A DNA stretch of 64,000 nt from Polaromonas sp. Its GTDB lineage: Bacteria; Pseudomonadota; Gammaproteobacteria; Burkholderiales; Burkholderiaceae_C. The stretch spans positions 124,001 through 188,000 of the forward strand of contig NZ_JAQSDA010000006.1 of NCBI RefSeq assembly GCF_029945685.1, read 5' to 3'. Position 1 is the stretch's first letter. The number at the start of each line of letters is the position of its first letter. Positions 52,626 to 61,406 of the stretch are shown piece after piece. Made by a program: the position numbers and the translations under genes. The notes under the pieces are model-generated. The model saw nothing but the letters and a program-made list of their open reading frames with translations, was not told the DNA's origin and ran no database searches.

Positions 52626-53279
52626 ATGATGTGTGCCGCGCGCTCCCTCCCCACTTTCCCAGCAGCCAAGCGGCCGCGAGGCCGCCCACGCAAGACGCCG
52701 CAAGAGCGAAATGAAGGCAACCGCCGCCAAGATATCGTCAAGGCCGCGGCCAAACTGTTTCGACGCAACGGCTTTAATGGAACGAGCACGCGTGCCATCG
52801 CCTCAGCCGCCGGCATGCATTCCGGATCACTGTTTTGTCACTTCAAAAGCAAGGATGCGCTGTTGTATGAGGTGATGCAGGAAGGCATGCGCAGCGCGCT
52901 GGCGCGCCAGATGATCGTGCTGCTTGCCGAACATGACGCTGCGACCACACTGCGGCAATTGATCCGTTCGCATTTCCACACGCTGCTGGGATCGAACAGC
53001 GATTTCATGCAGGCAGTGCTCTACGAGTCGCGCTCTCTCACGACGCGGCAGCGCAGCGTCATCGCAAAGCTGCAAGGCGATTACGAAGCGGCGTGGACGC
53101 CTGTGCTCCAAGAACTGGCCTCGGCCGGCTGCCTGCAAGCCGAGGTGCCCCTGGCGCGCCATTTGATCTTTGGTGCACTGAACCGGTCAGTACAGTGGTT
53201 TGACCCTAAGAAGGGAACCTCGCTTGATGACCTGACCGATGCAGCGATGGTGCTGTTCATACGCAAAAAGTCGCGATAG
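52626..53279 (+). CDS. TetR-family regulator with AT-hook-like N-terminal extension
   Basis: 217 residues from the tandem ATGs at 52626/52629; the exact start is uncertain because no clear ribosome-binding site is seen, and a GTG at 52572 is possible. An N-terminal tail carries K-R-P-R-G-R-P-R-K, an AT-hook-like motif. The helix-turn-helix follows (A-A-K-L-F-R-R-N-G-F-N-G-T-S-T-R-A-I-A). The ligand domain has F-M-Q-A-V-L-Y-E-S-R-S-L, similar in layout to the TetR at 33499. It is last in the plus-strand cluster. It may control the AtuA-like end of the cluster or the convergent dioxygenase unit. Confidence 0.88.
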   Translation: MMCAARSLPTFPAAKRPRGRPRKTPQERNEGNRRQDIVKAAAKLFRRNGFNGTSTRAIASAAGMHSGSLFCHFKSKDALLYEVMQEGMRSALARQMIVLLAEHDAATTLRQLIRSHFHTLLGSNSDFMQAVLYESRSLTTRQRSVIAKLQGDYEAAWTPVLQELASAGCLQAEVPLARHLIFGALNRSVQWFDPKKGTSLDDLTDAAMVLFIRKKSR

Positions 53280-53504
53280 GGCATGCCCATGATCGATCTT
53301 CGCACCAAGCCCTCGACTGCCAAGTGTTCGTGAGCCACCAAGCGCACGAAAGAAAAAACACGAAGTAGGTAAGTAATTATGGATGATCTGTTCTACTGCG
53401 CTTGTTCTGGGCTCAGCGAATCACCCCCACGCCGCCGTTGAGGCCGCACGACATCCTGGCAAGCCGATGTCGCGGCCGCAGCCGAAACCCCGGCAAGCGC
53501 CAAG

Positions 53505-54347
53505 CTACCGGCGAGGCCGATCACCCGCCAGCGCGATGCGGTGCATGATCCGGCGAAAACCGTGGTAGTCGTTGACCGGGTAGTGGTGCGTGCAGCGGTT
53601 GTCCCATAGCGCTAGGGAACCCACCTGCCAGCGGAAGCGACAGGTGAACTCTTCCTTCTTCTGGTGCCCGAATAAAAATTGCAGCAGCGGCGCACTCTCC
53701 TCTTCGGTCATGCCGACGAAGCGCGCGGTATGGGCGCAGTTGACATACAAGGCCTTGCGGCCGGTTTCCGGATGGGTGCGCACCACAGGGTGTTCGGCCT
53801 CGTAATGGCGGTTCGCGTCAGCGCGCCCGGATTCGGCCAGGCGGTCTTCGCGGGTGCGCGTCACGTCGGCCTTGGCCGAGGTATTGACCGCCACCAGGGG
53901 ATCGAGCAGCTGCTTCATGCCATCCGACAAGGCCTCGTAGGCCAGCACCTGGTTGGCAAACAGCGTGTCGCCCCCGTAAGGCGGCACCTCGCGCGCCAGC
54001 AGCAGTGTGGCCATCGGCGGTTTCTCCAGGTAGGCGGTATCGCTGTGCCAGACGCCGCCAAAGTTCACTTTTTCGTGCGCCAGCTTCTTCACTTCGATGA
54101 TGACCGGAAAGTCCGAAATGCCGCTGACGAACGGGTATTCAACCGGTGTGCCAATGGCCTGGGCGAAGGCCAGAAATTGTTCAGAGGTGAGCTGCTGATC
54201 ACGCAGAAAGACGACGCCGTGCTCTAACCAGGCACTGCGCAGCGTCGCCAAGTCATCCGGTCGCAACGGCTGCGACAGGTCGAGCCCGGAGAGTTCCGCA
54301 CCCAGTGCGCCAGACAGTCGGGTCACGATCAATGCCAAGGCGCTCAT
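53505..54347 (-). CDS. TauD/TfdA-family Fe(II)/2-oxoglutarate dioxygenase
   Basis: 280 residues, the size of TauD. The iron ligands are His101 and Asp103 in W-H-S-D-T-A-Y and His255 in T-H-H-Y-P-V-N-D. Arg270, in M-H-R-I, binds 2-oxoglutarate. The spacing matches the TauD arrangement. It hydroxylates an organic acid or related substrate, releasing an aldehyde if next to a heteroatom. The start overlaps the CaiB stop as ATGA, so transferase and dioxygenase are co-translated. No sulfonate transporter is near, so taurine is unlikely. The product may enter CoA-dependent degradation. Confidence 0.93.
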   Translation of the reverse strand: MSALALIVTRLSGALGAELSGLDLSQPLRPDDLATLRSAWLEHGVVFLRDQQLTSEQFLAFAQAIGTPVEYPFVSGISDFPVIIEVKKLAHEKVNFGGVWHSDTAYLEKPPMATLLLAREVPPYGGDTLFANQVLAYEALSDGMKQLLDPLVAVNTSAKADVTRTREDRLAESGRADANRHYEAEHPVVRTHPETGRKALYVNCAHTARFVGMTEEESAPLLQFLFGHQKKEEFTCRFRWQVGSLALWDNRCTHHYPVNDYHGFRRIMHRIALAGDRPRR

Positions 54348-55591
54348 GCTGACACCTCCGCATCGGCGGCCACCGACACCGCTGCGCCACTGGCCAGCAA
54401 GGACACCAGCGCGCTTGCATCAAAGCCGCATTCGCGCAGCACCGATTCAGTGTGTTCCCCCAGTCGCGGCGCGGGCGCCAGCTTGCTGACGTCGTAACCC
54501 ACCCAGCGCGCCGGCGCGCCAAAGGTGCGCATGGCTCCCTCGCTCGGGTGCTCGACCTGCTGAAAGAAGCCCACCGCCGCCAGGTGCGGGTCATCCAGCA
54601 GGGACTCGATGGTATTCAGTGGCACCGCCGGCACGTCGATTTGTTCGAACAGCGCCAGCCAGTGCGCGGTGCTTTGCCCACGCAGCGTCTGGCCCAAAAA
54701 GCCGTACACATGGTCAATGTGCCGGGTACGGCTGGCCAGGTCGGCGAAGCGCGGATCGACCCGCAAATCGTCGCGCTCGATGGCGCGCAGAAAACGCTGC
54801 CAGTGCCCGTCGTTGTAGACCAGCGCACAGATGTAGCCATCGCTGGTTTGGTACGGCCGGCGCCCGGGGGACAGCAGCCGCACGTAGCCGGCGTCACCGC
54901 TGGGCGGCTCGAAGGTGTGCCCGTATAGGTGGTCCGACAGCACCACGCTGGCCATGGTCTCGAACATCGGCACGTCGATGCGACAGCCGCGCCCGGTGCG
55001 CTCGCGCCCGTACAGCGCCATGGCCACGCTGTGCGCCGCATGCAGGCCGACCATGCGGTCGGCAATCGTCAATGGCACGTAGCGCGGCTCGCTCGCCCCG
55101 CTGCGCTGCTGCAGGGCGGCAATGCCGACCGCGCCCTGGATCAAGTCATCATAAGCCGGGCGGCCGGCGTAGGGACCGTCCTCGCCATAGCCGTACACGC
55201 CGCACCAAATGATGCGCGGATTGATCGCCGACACACGCTCGTAGTCCAGCCCGAGCCGTTCGATGGAGGCCGGACGCAGGTTGTGGACAAAGACGTCGGC
55301 GCCTTCGATCAGGTGCCGCATCGCGGCCGCGCCCTGCGGCGACTTGAGGTCGAGCGCCACGCTGCGCTTGTTGCGGTTCAGGTGCAGAAACAGCGGACCC
55401 ATGCCGGGATGGCGTCCCGGGCCGATCCAGCGGGTCGAGTCGCCCTCGGGGGATTCAATCTTGATCACGTCCGCGCCATGGTCGCCCAAAATCTGGGTGG
55501 CGTAGGGCCCCATCAGCACCGCGCTGAGGTCAATCACCCGCACGCCCGCCAGCGGCCCCCCAAGTGCCGCCTGGTCTTGTTTGTTCGTCAT
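54344..55591 (-). CDS. CaiB/BaiF (family III) CoA-transferase
   Basis: 415 residues. It has V-I-D-L-S-A-V-L-M-G-P-Y, N-R-N-K-R-S-V-A-L-D-L, N-L-R-P and the catalytic Asp148 in R-P-A-Y-D-D-L-I-Q. A strong GGAGGAG precedes the ATG. First gene of a two-gene unit with the TauD-like dioxygenase, divergent from the IclR regulator at 55730. It would charge the acid acted on by this unit with CoA. It is the third family III transferase in the window. Confidence 0.93.
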   Translation of the reverse strand: MTNKQDQAALGGPLAGVRVIDLSAVLMGPYATQILGDHGADVIKIESPEGDSTRWIGPGRHPGMGPLFLHLNRNKRSVALDLKSPQGAAAMRHLIEGADVFVHNLRPASIERLGLDYERVSAINPRIIWCGVYGYGEDGPYAGRPAYDDLIQGAVGIAALQQRSGASEPRYVPLTIADRMVGLHAAHSVAMALYGRERTGRGCRIDVPMFETMASVVLSDHLYGHTFEPPSGDAGYVRLLSPGRRPYQTSDGYICALVYNDGHWQRFLRAIERDDLRVDPRFADLASRTRHIDHVYGFLGQTLRGQSTAHWLALFEQIDVPAVPLNTIESLLDDPHLAAVGFFQQVEHPSEGAMRTFGAPARWVGYDVSKLAPAPRLGEHTESVLRECGFDASALVSLLASGAAVSVAADAEVSA

Positions 55592-55675
55592 CTGTGTCTC
55601 CTCCGGTCAAGTCGGGGCTTCCTCCACAATGCGCTGCCAGGAAAACCCGATTGACGGTTGTGCATCCTAACGTTA

Positions 55676-55709
55676 TTCTTATATTAAAACAAATATTCCG
55701 ATATCAGAA
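55676..55709. promoter_or_regulatory. Tandem IclR-type operator boxes in the divergent promoter
   Basis: TTCTTATATTAAAA (55676-55689) and TTCCGATATCAGAA (55696-55709) match at 10 of 14 positions and start exactly 20 bp apart, on the same helix face. The second is a near-perfect palindrome (TTC-N-GATATC-N-GAA). They lie in the 138-bp A/T-rich gap between CaiB and the IclR gene and could regulate both directions. The IclR start codon is 21 bp from the last box. Confidence 0.6.
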
Positions 55710-55729
55710 CAATCAGGAGCCCCCATCCA

Positions 55730-56641
55730 ATGAACACGTCAACAGCATCACGGCGGGAGCGCACGGGTGTCGCACCCGGTGCGGACGGGTCGCCCATGGC
55801 AGTGACACGCGTGCTGCGACTGCTGCGGATACTGGCCGACCACCCTGCCGGCTTGGCCCTGACCCCCTTGTGCATGGTCATGAATGCACCGAAGACCAGC
55901 GTGCTCTCGCTGTTGCGCGGCCTCACGGCGCATGGCTACCTGCAACGCAGCAATGAGGTGTATGGACTGGGTCCTGAGTCGTTCTCTCTTGGGGCATCAC
56001 TGGTGTCGGCCCGGTCGCTCGACCTCGTGGTCATGCCGTTCCTGCGTGAGGCGGTGGCGCGATCCGGCGAGACCGCCCTGATCGCCAGAATCGACCGCGC
56101 CGCTGGCCAGCTCATCTACAGCCCGATCATCGAGAGCACGAGAACGATTCGATACGCCGTGCCGGCCGGAACCACGCGGCCGCTGTTTGCGTCTTCCGCT
56201 GGTCGCGTGCTGCTCGCGTTCCAGGACGAGGCATGGCGCCGCGAATACCTGCAATACGCCGACCTGCGTGCGATGACCGAGCACACCGTCACCGACCGAA
56301 AGCAACTGGCGCGCATCATCGAGCAGGTTCGGGAGACCGGCGTGGCCGTCACGATCGGGGAAGTGACCCCCGACGTTGCCGGCTTTTCGGCCCCGATCTT
56401 CGAACCCGGAGGCCGCGTGAGCGCGGCGCTGATCATCGCCGCGCCTATCGAGCGCGGTCGCGCCGCGGCTGCTGACCTGCAGCGCCTGGTGATGGAACTC
56501 GCCGCAAACATTTCGCGTGCGCTCGGCTACCGTCCGGAACTGGACCCGCGCGGATTAGCGCCAAGTCAAGCACTGAAAACAAAGCAGCTCCTGCGCCGAT
56601 CGCGTCAGCACGCGGCCCCAAAGAACCGAACCACAACTTGA
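55730..56641 (+). CDS. IclR-family transcriptional regulator
   Basis: 303 residues: winged helix at about 22-85 (V-T-R-V-L-R-L-L-R-I-L-A, then A-P-K-T-S-V-L-S-L-L-R-G-L) and an effector domain at about 100-270 with S-S-A-G-R-V-L-L-A-F and V-A-G-F-S-A-P-I-F-E. A basic C-terminal tail (L-L-R-R-S-R-Q-H) extends beyond the family end. AGGAG precedes the ATG. Divergent from CaiB-TauD and co-directional with crotonase and MmgE/PrpD, so it probably controls both arms. Confidence 0.93.
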   Translation: MNTSTASRRERTGVAPGADGSPMAVTRVLRLLRILADHPAGLALTPLCMVMNAPKTSVLSLLRGLTAHGYLQRSNEVYGLGPESFSLGASLVSARSLDLVVMPFLREAVARSGETALIARIDRAAGQLIYSPIIESTRTIRYAVPAGTTRPLFASSAGRVLLAFQDEAWRREYLQYADLRAMTEHTVTDRKQLARIIEQVRETGVAVTIGEVTPDVAGFSAPIFEPGGRVSAALIIAAPIERGRAAAADLQRLVMELAANISRALGYRPELDPRGLAPSQALKTKQLLRRSRQHAAPKNRTTT

Positions 56642-56657
56642 CATGGAGACTGTCCCT

Positions 56658-57419
56658 ATGACCAACGAACTTCTCTACGAGGTCAGCGACGGCATCGCCG
56701 TCATCACCATCAATCGGCCCGAACGCCGCAATGCGCTGAACCGCGCCGTGCGCGAAGGCTTTTTCAATATCTGGCGCCGCTTCGAAGCCGATGCCGAGGC
56801 CCAGGTGGCCATCCTCACCGGGGCCGGTGACAACTTCTGCGCTGGCATGGACCTGGTGGAAGCCGCCGACATGCAACTGCGCATCCCGCCCGCGGGTTTC
56901 ATCGCCGTGCTCGGCGACAACATCGAGGTCACCAAGCCCGTCATCGCCGCCGTGCAGGGCTATGCCTATGCCGGCGGCTGGCTGCTGTCGCAGATGTGCG
57001 ACCTGTGCGTGGCCGACGAGACCGCCAAATTCGCCATCACCGAGGCCAAGGTCGGGCGCGGCATGCCGTGGGCCGCGCCGGTCATTCACATGTTGCCGCA
57101 GCGCATCCTGATGGAAGTGGCGATGACCGGCGACCCGCTGACGGCGCAGCGCGCCTACGAACTCGGCTACATCAACCGCCTGATGCCCAAGGGGCAAGCA
57201 TTGCAGGGCGCCAAGGAACTGGCGGCCCGGCTCATGGCCAATGCGCCGCTGACGGTGCGCGCGGCCAAGGAAATGGTGCGCCTGTCCACCGAGATGGGCC
57301 GCACCGCCGCGCTGCGCGCCTCCAACCGAGCGTTCGATGCCGTCTACCTCAGTGAAGACGCCTTGGAAGGCCCGCAGTCTTTCCGGGAAAAGCGCAAACC
57401 GGTCTGGAAGGGGCGCTGA
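56658..57419 (+). CDS. Enoyl-CoA hydratase/isomerase (crotonase) family protein
   Basis: 253 residues with I-N-R-P-E-R-R-N-A-L, G-A-G-D-N-F-C-A-G-M-D-L and V-Q-G-Y-A-Y-A-G-G-W. GGAG 9 nt before the ATG at 56658 favours this start over one 15 nt earlier. The oxyanion segment and A-I-T-E-A-K-V-G-R-G-M-P-W region fit a hydratase or a crotonase of other specificity. It lies 16 nt after the IclR gene and 1 nt before the MmgE/PrpD gene. It could serve the ligase/dehydrogenase/aldolase unit to the right, which lacks a hydratase of its own. Confidence 0.9.
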   Translation: MTNELLYEVSDGIAVITINRPERRNALNRAVREGFFNIWRRFEADAEAQVAILTGAGDNFCAGMDLVEAADMQLRIPPAGFIAVLGDNIEVTKPVIAAVQGYAYAGGWLLSQMCDLCVADETAKFAITEAKVGRGMPWAAPVIHMLPQRILMEVAMTGDPLTAQRAYELGYINRLMPKGQALQGAKELAARLMANAPLTVRAAKEMVRLSTEMGRTAALRASNRAFDAVYLSEDALEGPQSFREKRKPVWKGR

Positions 57420-57420
57420 A

Positions 57421-58833
57421 ATGAGCGTGACCACGACCACAAAACCCGCACCGTCGGCCGCCGTCCAAACCTCTGGCATCACGCGGCAACTGGCCGCACG
57501 CAGCGCTGCCCTGTGCTACAACGATCTGCCGGAGGATGTGCGCCTGCGGGTCCGGCAATGCCTGCTCGACTGGATTGGGGTGACGCTGGCTGGCGCGTGC
57601 GAGCCGCTGGTTCATATGCTGGCCGAAGAAGCCCGTGAACAGGGAGGCCACGCCCAGGCCACCGTCGTCGGGCACGCCATGACGACCTCCAGCCGACAGG
57701 CGGCGTTGATCAATGGCTCGGCCTCGCACGCGCTCGATTACGACGACGTCAACATGGCCTGCACCGGCCATCCCTCGGTGGTCCTGATCCCGGCCTTGCT
57801 GGCCCTGGCCGAGTCGCGCGGCGCCAGCGGAAGCGACTTCATGACCGCCTTCGCCGCCGGCTATGAAACCATGTGCCAACTGGGGTTGGCGTGCGGCGAC
57901 GCCCAGTATTCCAACGGCTTTCACACCACGGCCACGCTGGGCACGCTGGGCGCGGCCGCCGCCTGCGCACGCCTGCTTCAGCTCGACGCCGATGACACCG
58001 CGACCGCGCTGGGCATCGCCAGCACCATGGCGGCCGGGCTAAAATCGATGTTCGGCACCATGTGCAAGCCCCTGCATGCCGGGCGCGCCAGTGCCGACGG
58101 ACTGCAGGCAGCCCAGTTGGCCGCGCGTGGTTTCACCAGCCGTGACGACGCCATGGAATGTCCGCAAGGCTTCGTGGCGACGCACGGCGGCACCGCATCT
58201 CTGGAAGCGACCCTGGCCAATCCGGGCGGCAGTTGGCACCTTCGCCGCAACCTGTTCAAGTTCCACGCCGCCTGCTACGGTACCCACGCCGCCATCGAGG
58301 CGGCGCGCCACCTGCGCCTGCAACACGCGCTGCGGCCTGATGACGTGCTTCGGGTGACGGTGCGTGCCAGTGCCGCCAGCGAGGGCGTGTGCAACATCGC
58401 CGAGCCGCGCACCGGGCTGGAGGCCAAGTTCAGTCTGCGCCACACGGTGGCGATGGCGCTGGCCGGGGTCGACACCGCCGGACTGGACGCGTTCAGTGAC
58501 GAGGCCGTGTACGCGCCCGAGGTGGTGGCGCTGCGTGAGCGCGTGCAGGTCTTGCTCGCACCCCAATGCCCGGAGCTCACCCTCAGCGAGGTGGTGATCG
58601 AGACCCAGAGCGGCGCCGTGCTGCGCCAGCGCCACGACAGCGGGCGCCCGGCCAGCGACCTGCTGGAGCAGCAGCAGCGCCTGGAGGAGAAGTTTCGCCG
58701 ACTGGTTAAGTCCGTGCTCACACCTGACGAGAGCGAAGAACTGATCGACCTGGTGGCACGGCTCGACGAACTGACCGACCTTTCGCCGCTGGCAGGCATG
58801 CTGGCCCGCCAGGCCTGCGTCGGTCCGCACTGA
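57421..58833 (+). CDS. MmgE/PrpD family protein
   Basis: 470 residues, the second family member in the window. It shows the canonical N-G-S-A-S-H-A-L-D-Y-D-D motif, H-T-T-A-T-L-G-T-L-G-A-A-A-A and K-F-H-A-A-C-Y-G-T-H, all around the expected active site. The ATG is 1 nt after the crotonase stop. Family activities are dehydration or decarboxylation of citrate-like acids; the substrate is not predictable. Convergent with the hydrolase gene 60 bp further on. Confidence 0.85.
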   Translation: MSVTTTTKPAPSAAVQTSGITRQLAARSAALCYNDLPEDVRLRVRQCLLDWIGVTLAGACEPLVHMLAEEAREQGGHAQATVVGHAMTTSSRQAALINGSASHALDYDDVNMACTGHPSVVLIPALLALAESRGASGSDFMTAFAAGYETMCQLGLACGDAQYSNGFHTTATLGTLGAAAACARLLQLDADDTATALGIASTMAAGLKSMFGTMCKPLHAGRASADGLQAAQLAARGFTSRDDAMECPQGFVATHGGTASLEATLANPGGSWHLRRNLFKFHAACYGTHAAIEAARHLRLQHALRPDDVLRVTVRASAASEGVCNIAEPRTGLEAKFSLRHTVAMALAGVDTAGLDAFSDEAVYAPEVVALRERVQVLLAPQCPELTLSEVVIETQSGAVLRQRHDSGRPASDLLEQQQRLEEKFRRLVKSVLTPDESEELIDLVARLDELTDLSPLAGMLARQACVGPH

Positions 58834-58893
58834 CGGCGGCTCATTGAAGCTGGCGAGTCAGCTCACGGGAAAACATGGGTTGTGCAGTGTCCG

Positions 58894-59706
58894 TCAGCGG
58901 CCTGTTTCCTCACTACCGACCGGGGCGCTGCGCCCAATGCGCCCGAGCAGCCGCTGCAACATGCCAATCGTCTCGCCGCGCGTACGCTGCTGAGGATGGT
59001 GGCCGACCCCAGGCAGTGCCGTCACTTCGAGCGGCATCAGGCCGTGGCGGAACAAGGAAATCGCGCTGGGTCGCCAGCCATATTCATCGTCATTGCCGAA
59101 CAACACGGAGACCGGACAACGCACTGCGGCAACCTCGGCGCTCATGTCCCATTGCAGCGCCTGCGGGCTGGCCCAGGGCTCGTACCAGCCCCAGAACATC
59201 GCGTCGGTGCTGTCGCCGTGGTGGCGCTGAAGTTTTTCACGCAAGCCGTCTTGCTCAAACGCGCGCCGCGCACCGGCCATGGCATCCACCATGAACGGAT
59301 CGATGGCGATGGTTGGCGAGCAGGCAAGTACGCCGCATACCAGTTCAGGATGCGCCGCCGCAGCCAGCACCGACATGGCTCCTCCATCACTGTGGCCGAA
59401 CATCAACGCCTTGTGGATTCCGAAGTGGCGCAACACCTCGCCAAGCACCGGCCCCGCCTCTTCACGCCGGTAACTGGGCTCACGCCCACCCACCAGACTC
59501 TCGGATCGCCCATAACCATACCGGTCATAGGCCAGCACCGGCCAGCCGCTGGATTCGGCCAACACCAGAGGCAGGTCTTTCCAGGTGGTGATGCAGTCCA
59601 GCCCGCCGTGCATCATCACGATGGTCGGCTGCCCGTTGCCCACATCACCCCAGGTGGTGGCGGCCAGCCGATGGCCTCCCGCAAACAGTTCGTGTTCTTT
59701 CATCAT
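58894..59706 (-). CDS. Alpha/beta hydrolase
   Basis: 270 residues with the oxyanion H-G-G-L-D, nucleophile elbow G-H-S-D-G-G, acid in G-N-D-D-E and catalytic His in G-V-G-H-H-P. No signal peptide, so cytoplasmic. GGAGACAG precedes tandem ATGs at 59706/59703. In the same unit as an acyl-CoA dehydrogenase and the thiolase-like/DUF35 pair. It may hydrolyse an ester, lactone, thioester or beta-diketone-like C-C bond. Last gene of the unit. Confidence 0.9.
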   Translation of the reverse strand: MMKEHELFAGGHRLAATTWGDVGNGQPTIVMMHGGLDCITTWKDLPLVLAESSGWPVLAYDRYGYGRSESLVGGREPSYRREEAGPVLGEVLRHFGIHKALMFGHSDGGAMSVLAAAAHPELVCGVLACSPTIAIDPFMVDAMAGARRAFEQDGLREKLQRHHGDSTDAMFWGWYEPWASPQALQWDMSAEVAAVRCPVSVLFGNDDEYGWRPSAISLFRHGLMPLEVTALPGVGHHPQQRTRGETIGMLQRLLGRIGRSAPVGSEETGR

Positions 59707-59750
59707 GTCAATCTGTCTCCTGGTTGCGCCTTGAAGGGGATCGGCACAGC

Positions 59751-60983
59751 CTACAGGTCGGCCTGTCCGGTCAGCAGTTGGCGCGCGATGGTGCGGCGCT
59801 GGATTTCGCCGGTGCCGTCGGGGATGCGCATCACGCGGGCGAAGCGGTAGCCCTCTTCCAGGCGCAGTTCGTTGGTCAGGCCCATGCCGCCGTGGATCTG
59901 GATGCTGCGGTCCATGACGCGCCCGAGCATCTCGGTTGAAAACGCCTTGACCATGCTGACCTGCGCGGTGGAGGCGCGGCCGCTGTCAAGGCGCCAGGCA
60001 CAGTTCTGGATCATGGTCTTGGCGGCGTAGATGTCCATCGCGCTGTCGGCCAGCATGAGCTGGATGGCCTGGTGCTCGGCGATAGCCACGCCAAAGGTTT
60101 TCCGCACCTTGGCATATTCCACCGCCTGGTCTAGCGCCCAACGCGCCAGGCCCAAACAGGAAGCCGCCATGCCCATGCGCCCGGCGTTGACGCCGTCCAT
60201 GGCCGCCGTCAGGCCGCGCCCGACATCGCCGAGCCGGTGGTCGTCGCGCACCCGCACGCCGTCGAGCACGATGACGCCGGTATCGCCGCCCAGGTGGCCC
60301 ATGGTGTTGATGATGCGCGGCACGGAAAACCCGGACGCGCGCGTGTCAACGAAAAAACCGGTAACGCCACCCTTGTGGCGGGCTGCGGCTTCGGGGTCGG
60401 TCAGCGCAAACACCATGGCGTAGTCGGCGTAGGGCGAGTTCGTGATCCACTGCTTGGTGCCGGTGAGCACCCATTCGTCACCGTCGCGCACGGCGCGGGT
60501 TTTCATGCCGAATACATCGGAGCCGGCATCGGGCTCGCTCAGACCAAAGCACAGGGTCTTGTCGCCGCTGGCGATGCCGTCGCGGTAACCGGCAAACACC
60601 TCGGGGTCCAGGTGCCGCAGCACCGGCGACAGGCCGTTGGTAAAGGGCGACGGCAGCACTACCGTCTGGACCAGCGCTTGCGCCGGGCCAACGCGGTGGT
60701 TGAGTACCTCCTGCACATGGACCATGACCTGCGCGCCCTGCCCGCCGCCGCCCAGTTTTTCGTCGCCGAACAGGGTGTAGAAACCAAGTTCGGCCGAGCG
60801 CTTGCGCACCTGCTGGCGCAGCGCCAGCACCTCGGGCACATAGCGACCGCTGGCATCGAACAAGGTGCGTTCGCTGCCCAGCAGGTCTTGGTGGCGCTGC
60901 TGCAGCGGCAGCACTTCGCGCTCCACGAAGCGCAGCACCGCCTCGGCAATCGCTACGGTATCGGGATCGATGGTGAAGTCCAT
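59751..60983 (-). CDS. Acyl-CoA dehydrogenase
   Basis: 410 residues with L-S-E-P-D-A-G-S-D, T-G-T-K-Q-W-I-T-N-S, F-G-V-A-I-A-E-H-Q and H-G-G-M-G-L-T-N-E. The C-terminal region has a Glu in D-G-T-G-E-I-Q, matching the canonical catalytic position. It lies 16 nt after the DUF35 gene. It would supply enoyl-CoA for hydration before aldol cleavage by the upstream pair. Somewhat longer N-terminus than the other dehydrogenases here. Confidence 0.94.
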   Translation of the reverse strand: MDFTIDPDTVAIAEAVLRFVEREVLPLQQRHQDLLGSERTLFDASGRYVPEVLALRQQVRKRSAELGFYTLFGDEKLGGGGQGAQVMVHVQEVLNHRVGPAQALVQTVVLPSPFTNGLSPVLRHLDPEVFAGYRDGIASGDKTLCFGLSEPDAGSDVFGMKTRAVRDGDEWVLTGTKQWITNSPYADYAMVFALTDPEAAARHKGGVTGFFVDTRASGFSVPRIINTMGHLGGDTGVIVLDGVRVRDDHRLGDVGRGLTAAMDGVNAGRMGMAASCLGLARWALDQAVEYAKVRKTFGVAIAEHQAIQLMLADSAMDIYAAKTMIQNCAWRLDSGRASTAQVSMVKAFSTEMLGRVMDRSIQIHGGMGLTNELRLEEGYRFARVMRIPDGTGEIQRRTIARQLLTGQADL

Positions 60984-60999
60984 GCGGGAAACCTCGGCG

Positions 61000-61401
61000 C
61001 TACAACAGCCGGAACTTCGGCAGCGTGACCTCGTCGGTCACGTCGTCGTAGCGCACCGTCACGCGCTGGCCGATGCGCACCGCCTCCACATCGTCGGTGA
61101 CGATGTTGGTCATCATGCGCGCGCCTTCGTCGAGGTCGATCACCGCCACCACGTAGGGGGTGTCGGCCTTGAAGGCCGGGCCGGCCGGCCGGCGCGCGAT
61201 GGTGAAGCTGTAGATGGTGCCGGTGCCGCAGGCATCGACCCATTCGACGGCGTCGGAATGGCAGTGCGGGCACAGGACGCGCGGATAGAAATGGTGCTTT
61301 CCGCAGTCGTGGCAACGCTTGAGTGTCAGGCGATGCTGCTTGAGGGCATCCCAGTAGGGGCGGCTTTCGCCATCGATGACGGGCAGGGGTTTGTCGTACA
61401 T
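61000..61401 (-). CDS. DUF35 OB-fold protein with zinc ribbon
   Basis: 133 residues from the ATG at 61401, 5 nt after the thiolase-like stop; the longer frame overlaps that gene. Zinc ribbon C30-x2-C33 and C44-x2-C47, then the OB-fold with I-Y-S-F-T-I-A-R-R and Y-V-V-A-V-I-D-L-D-E. It is the obligate-partner type for thiolase-superfamily proteins. Same pairing as at 27241, but here the thiolase-like gene and DUF35 are separated by a few bases instead of overlapping. Confidence 0.92.
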   Translation of the reverse strand: MYDKPLPVIDGESRPYWDALKQHRLTLKRCHDCGKHHFYPRVLCPHCHSDAVEWVDACGTGTIYSFTIARRPAGPAFKADTPYVVAVIDLDEGARMMTNIVTDDVEAVRIGQRVTVRYDDVTDEVTLPKFRLL

Positions 61402-61406
61402 GGTGC

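Noticed and set aside
53505..54347. Annotation as taurine dioxygenase tauD
   Set aside because: Ligand residues fit TauD, but there is no taurine transporter and the gene is co-translated with a CoA-transferase.
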